This document shows, piece after piece, positions 5,921-7,300 of a stretch of DNA of 7,300 nt. A program made the translations under genes and the position numbers. The notes beneath the pieces were generated by a model that was not told the DNA's origin, did no database searches, and saw only the letters and a list, made by a program, of their open reading frames with translations. The DNA comes from an uncultured Faecalibacterium sp. (GTDB taxonomy: Bacteria; Bacillota; Clostridia; Oscillospirales; Ruminococcaceae): contig CAMFSB010000080.1 in NCBI GenBank assembly GCA_945982465.1, positions 1 to 7,300 on the forward strand, given 5' to 3'. How positions within the stretch are numbered: position 1 is the stretch's first letter; the number at the start of each line of letters is the position of its first letter.

Positions 5921-5937
5921 GTCTATAAGATATAGAC
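5921..5937. promoter_or_regulatory. Operator dyad O2 just downstream of the start site
   Basis: GTCTATA (5921-5927) and TATAGAC (5931-5937) form a perfect 7-bp inverted repeat with the same half-site word as O1. Its centre is 32 bp from that of O1, close to three helical turns, so two dimers would sit on the same face of the DNA. It falls at about +8 to +25 of the predicted transcript. A second dyad of the same sequence makes chance occurrence unlikely. Confidence 0.82.
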
Positions 5938-5946
5938 TGCCCGCGC

Positions 5947-6007
5947 AGCGGCGCCCCTGCAGGCGGCCGCTTTATCAAAACTGCGGTACTTCTGCCGCAG
6001 AAAGGAG
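5947..6007 (+). promoter_or_regulatory. Structured leader of the blaI-like gene
   Basis: Two hairpins can form in the leader. AGCGGC (5947-5952) pairs with GCCGCT (5966-5971), and gcc/ggc inside extends the stem past a one-base bulge; only three T residues follow, so it is a poor terminator. CTGCGG (5981-5986) pairs with CCGCAG (5995-6000) and directly abuts the Shine-Dalgarno AAAGGAG (6001-6007). The second stem could affect ribosome access or mRNA stability. I do not recognise a riboswitch. Confidence 0.4.
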
Positions 6008-6012
6008 ATCGC

Positions 6013-6375
6013 ATGGAGGACTTTTACCTGACAGAGGCCGAGCTGCGCATGGCCGACATTGTATGGCAGGCCGCCCCGCTGCCCTCGGCGGAACTGGTGC
6101 GGCGGTGCGAAGCGGCCTGCGGCTGGAAAAAATCCACAACGTACACCATCCTGAAGCATCTGGAAGAAAAAGGCGTGTGCCAAAACCAAAGCGGCACCGT
6201 GCAGGTGCTGCTGACGCAGCAGCAGTATGAGACCCAGCGCTCACGCAGCTTTGTGGGGCGGGCGTTCGGCGGGTCGCTGCCGCGGTTTCTGGCTGCGTTC
6301 AGCGGGGGGCGCCCGCTGTCCGACAACGAAGTGGATGAACTGCGCCGCTTTATTGATGAGTATAAGGAGGAGTGA
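6013..6375 (+). CDS. BlaI/MecI/CopY-family transcriptional repressor
   Basis: This 120-residue protein is a winged-helix repressor of the BlaI/MecI family, usually about 120-130 residues. The N-terminal half has the family pattern LTEAELRMADIVW (6-18), a helix-turn-helix whose recognition helix is in KKSTTYTILKHLEEKG (39-54), and a wing around 58-67. The C-terminal half (about 70-118) should form the dimer interface and includes SFVGRAFGGSLPRFLAAF (79-96), the region where family members are cut when the partner protease is activated. The start follows AAAGGAG (6001-6007) by 5 nt. It is first in an operon with an M56 protease gene 3 nt downstream. It probably binds the O1/O2 dyads and represses its own operon. 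The wing lacks the Arg/Tyr pattern I would expect in BlaI proper, so the target genes need not be a beta-lactamase; none is in the window. Confidence 0.93.
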   Translation: MEDFYLTEAELRMADIVWQAAPLPSAELVRRCEAACGWKKSTTYTILKHLEEKGVCQNQSGTVQVLLTQQQYETQRSRSFVGRAFGGSLPRFLAAFSGGRPLSDNEVDELRRFIDEYKEE

Positions 6376-6378
6376 CCG

Positions 6379-7300
6379 ATGCAGACTGTTTTTCTGCGGG
6401 TACTCAACATGAGCCTGACTGCCTGCTGGGTGATCGCGGCCGTGCTGCTTGCGCGGGTGCTGCTGCGCAAAGCGCCCCGGCGGTGTACCTACTGGCTGTG
6501 GGCGGTGGTGCTGTTCCGGCTGGCCTGCCCGTTTTCGTTTGAAAGCGCCCTGAGCTTGGTGCCCTCCGCGCAGCCGGTACAGGCAGAGCTCGCGCGCCCG
6601 CTGGTGCAGCAGCTGTCAGCCGGCCGGCCGGCCGCGGATGCAGCCGTCAACACGGCTCTGCCCGCCGCGCAGGCCGCGGCCGCAAACCCGGCGCGGCTGT
6701 GGCTGGCTGTGGGCGCGGCGGTCTGGCTGGCGGGGCTGGCCGCCCTGCTGGTATATACGCTGGTCACGGTGCTGCGCCTTGCGGCCAGCCTGCGGCTGGC
6801 CCAGCCGCTGCCCCAGCCGGACGGCAGCACCGACGTCTGCCTGCTGCGGCGCACCCGGTCGCCCTTTGTGTTCGGGCTGGTGCGGCCCCGCATTTATCTG
6901 CCCGCCCGCCTGACCCCGGCGGAAACGGACCTGATCCTGGCCCACGAGCGCACCCATCTGCGCCGGGGCGACCACTGGGTCAAGCCGTTGGCGTGGCTGC
7001 TGGTGTGCGTGCACTGGTTCAACCCGTTGGTGTGGGTCAGCTTCTTTTTGCTGGAAAAGGACATGGAGCTTTCCTGCGACGAACTGGTGGTGCGCCGCTA
7101 CACCGCGGAGCAGAAAAAGGAATATTCTCACACGCTGCTGCGGCTTTCGGCGGCACACCGCTTTGTGGGCGGCTGCCCCGTGGCCTTTGGCGAAAGCAAC
7201 ATCAAAGAAAGGATCCGGAGCATTATGAAACTGAAAAAGACCCCGATCGCGGTCAGCCTGCTGGCCGCGGCTGTTGTGGCCGCCGTGTGCTTTGGCTGCG
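6379..7300 (+). CDS. M56-family BlaR1/MecR1-like membrane metalloprotease (5' part, runs off the window)
   Basis: The frame from the ATG at 6379 stays open to the right edge, giving 307 residues without a stop. It starts 3 nt after the repressor's stop, with AAGGAGG (6364-6370) 8 nt ahead. Hydrophobic helices are visible at about 5-29, 36-56, 106-133, 203-225 and 287-306. The zinc-protease signature H189-E190-R-T-H193 is intact, and E230 in EKDMELSCDE, 37 residues after H193, is the likely third ligand. SPFVFGLVRPRIYLP (161-175), HWFNPLVW (212-219) and GESNIKERIRSIM (271-283) are also typical of M56 proteins. In BlaR1/MecR1, ligand sensing outside the cell activates this cytosolic protease domain, leading to loss of the repressor. 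The region after the last helix, where a sensor domain would lie, is outside the window, so the signal cannot be judged. The Ala-rich segment 79-104 is a poorly conserved loop. Confidence 0.93.
   Translation, partial: MQTVFLRVLNMSLTACWVIAAVLLARVLLRKAPRRCTYWLWAVVLFRLACPFSFESALSLVPSAQPVQAELARPLVQQLSAGRPAADAAVNTALPAAQAAAANPARLWLAVGAAVWLAGLAALLVYTLVTVLRLAASLRLAQPLPQPDGSTDVCLLRRTRSPFVFGLVRPRIYLPARLTPAETDLILAHERTHLRRGDHWVKPLAWLLVCVHWFNPLVWVSFFLLEKDMELSCDELVVRRYTAEQKKEYSHTLLRLSAAHRFVGGCPVAFGESNIKERIRSIMKLKKTPIAVSLLAAAVVAAVCFGC

Noticed and set aside
4980..6014. Minus-strand open frame (344 codons) across the end of the oxidoreductase and the blaI-like promoter
   Set aside because: It crosses a terminator, a promoter and operators on the other strand and is antisense to the Rieske motifs. 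It shows no domain of its own.
7260..7299. Lipobox-like VCFGC at the end of the visible M56 protein
   Set aside because: It lies at the end of an internal transmembrane helix near residue 303-307, not in an N-terminal signal peptide, so lipidation is not expected.

Overview
The window reads as chromosomal DNA from a GC-rich, low-motility-type Clostridia relative. My best guess is an Oscillospiraceae/Ruminococcaceae gut anaerobe such as the Faecalibacterium/Subdoligranulum/Gemmiger group. The grounds are strong AAGGAGG-type Shine-Dalgarno sites, GC-rich third codon positions, Firmicutes-style OppD/OppF ATPases, a BlaI/M56 pair and a YhfW-like FAD/Rieske oxidoreductase. Taxonomy is inference; no marker gene is present.

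Layout. (1) Positions 1-2621 hold the 3' end of a peptide ABC-transporter operon on the + strand: the tail of an OppC/DppC permease, OppD/DppD and OppF/DppF ATPases, and a small C-terminally anchored membrane protein. The last three are joined by TAATG and ATGA overlaps. A strong hairpin terminator follows at 2650-2713. (2) A GC-rich non-coding stretch with imperfect repeats fills 2714-2906. (3) A ferritin-like metal-binding protein lies on the - strand (2907-4169). It diverges across a 138-bp regulatory gap from an FAD-dependent oxidoreductase carrying a compact C-terminal Rieske [2Fe-2S] domain (4308-5621, + strand). (4) A second repeat-bearing GC-rich stretch and a terminator occupy 5622-5854. 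(5) A promoter overlaid by four regularly phased operator half-sites (5878-5937) and a hairpin-containing leader precede a BlaI/MecI-family repressor (6013-6375) and an M56 BlaR1-like membrane metalloprotease that runs off the right edge (6379-7300).

How the genes fit together. The transporter ATPases would power import of peptides or related solutes. The divergent ferritin-like/Rieske pair looks like an uncharacterised redox or oxidative-stress module, with one protein supplying a diiron-type site and the other an FAD plus a 2Fe-2S electron-transfer centre; this link is inferred from gene position only. The BlaI/M56 pair is a self-regulated sensor-repressor switch: the protease is expected to relieve repression by BlaI, and the operators sit on the pair's own promoter.

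Most of the window is ordinary housekeeping or accessory sequence. The points most worth a second look are the divergent ferritin-like/Rieske pair, the ferritin-like protein's apparent extra half-bundle, the four-half-site operator, and the related repeat stretches in two separate intergenic regions.
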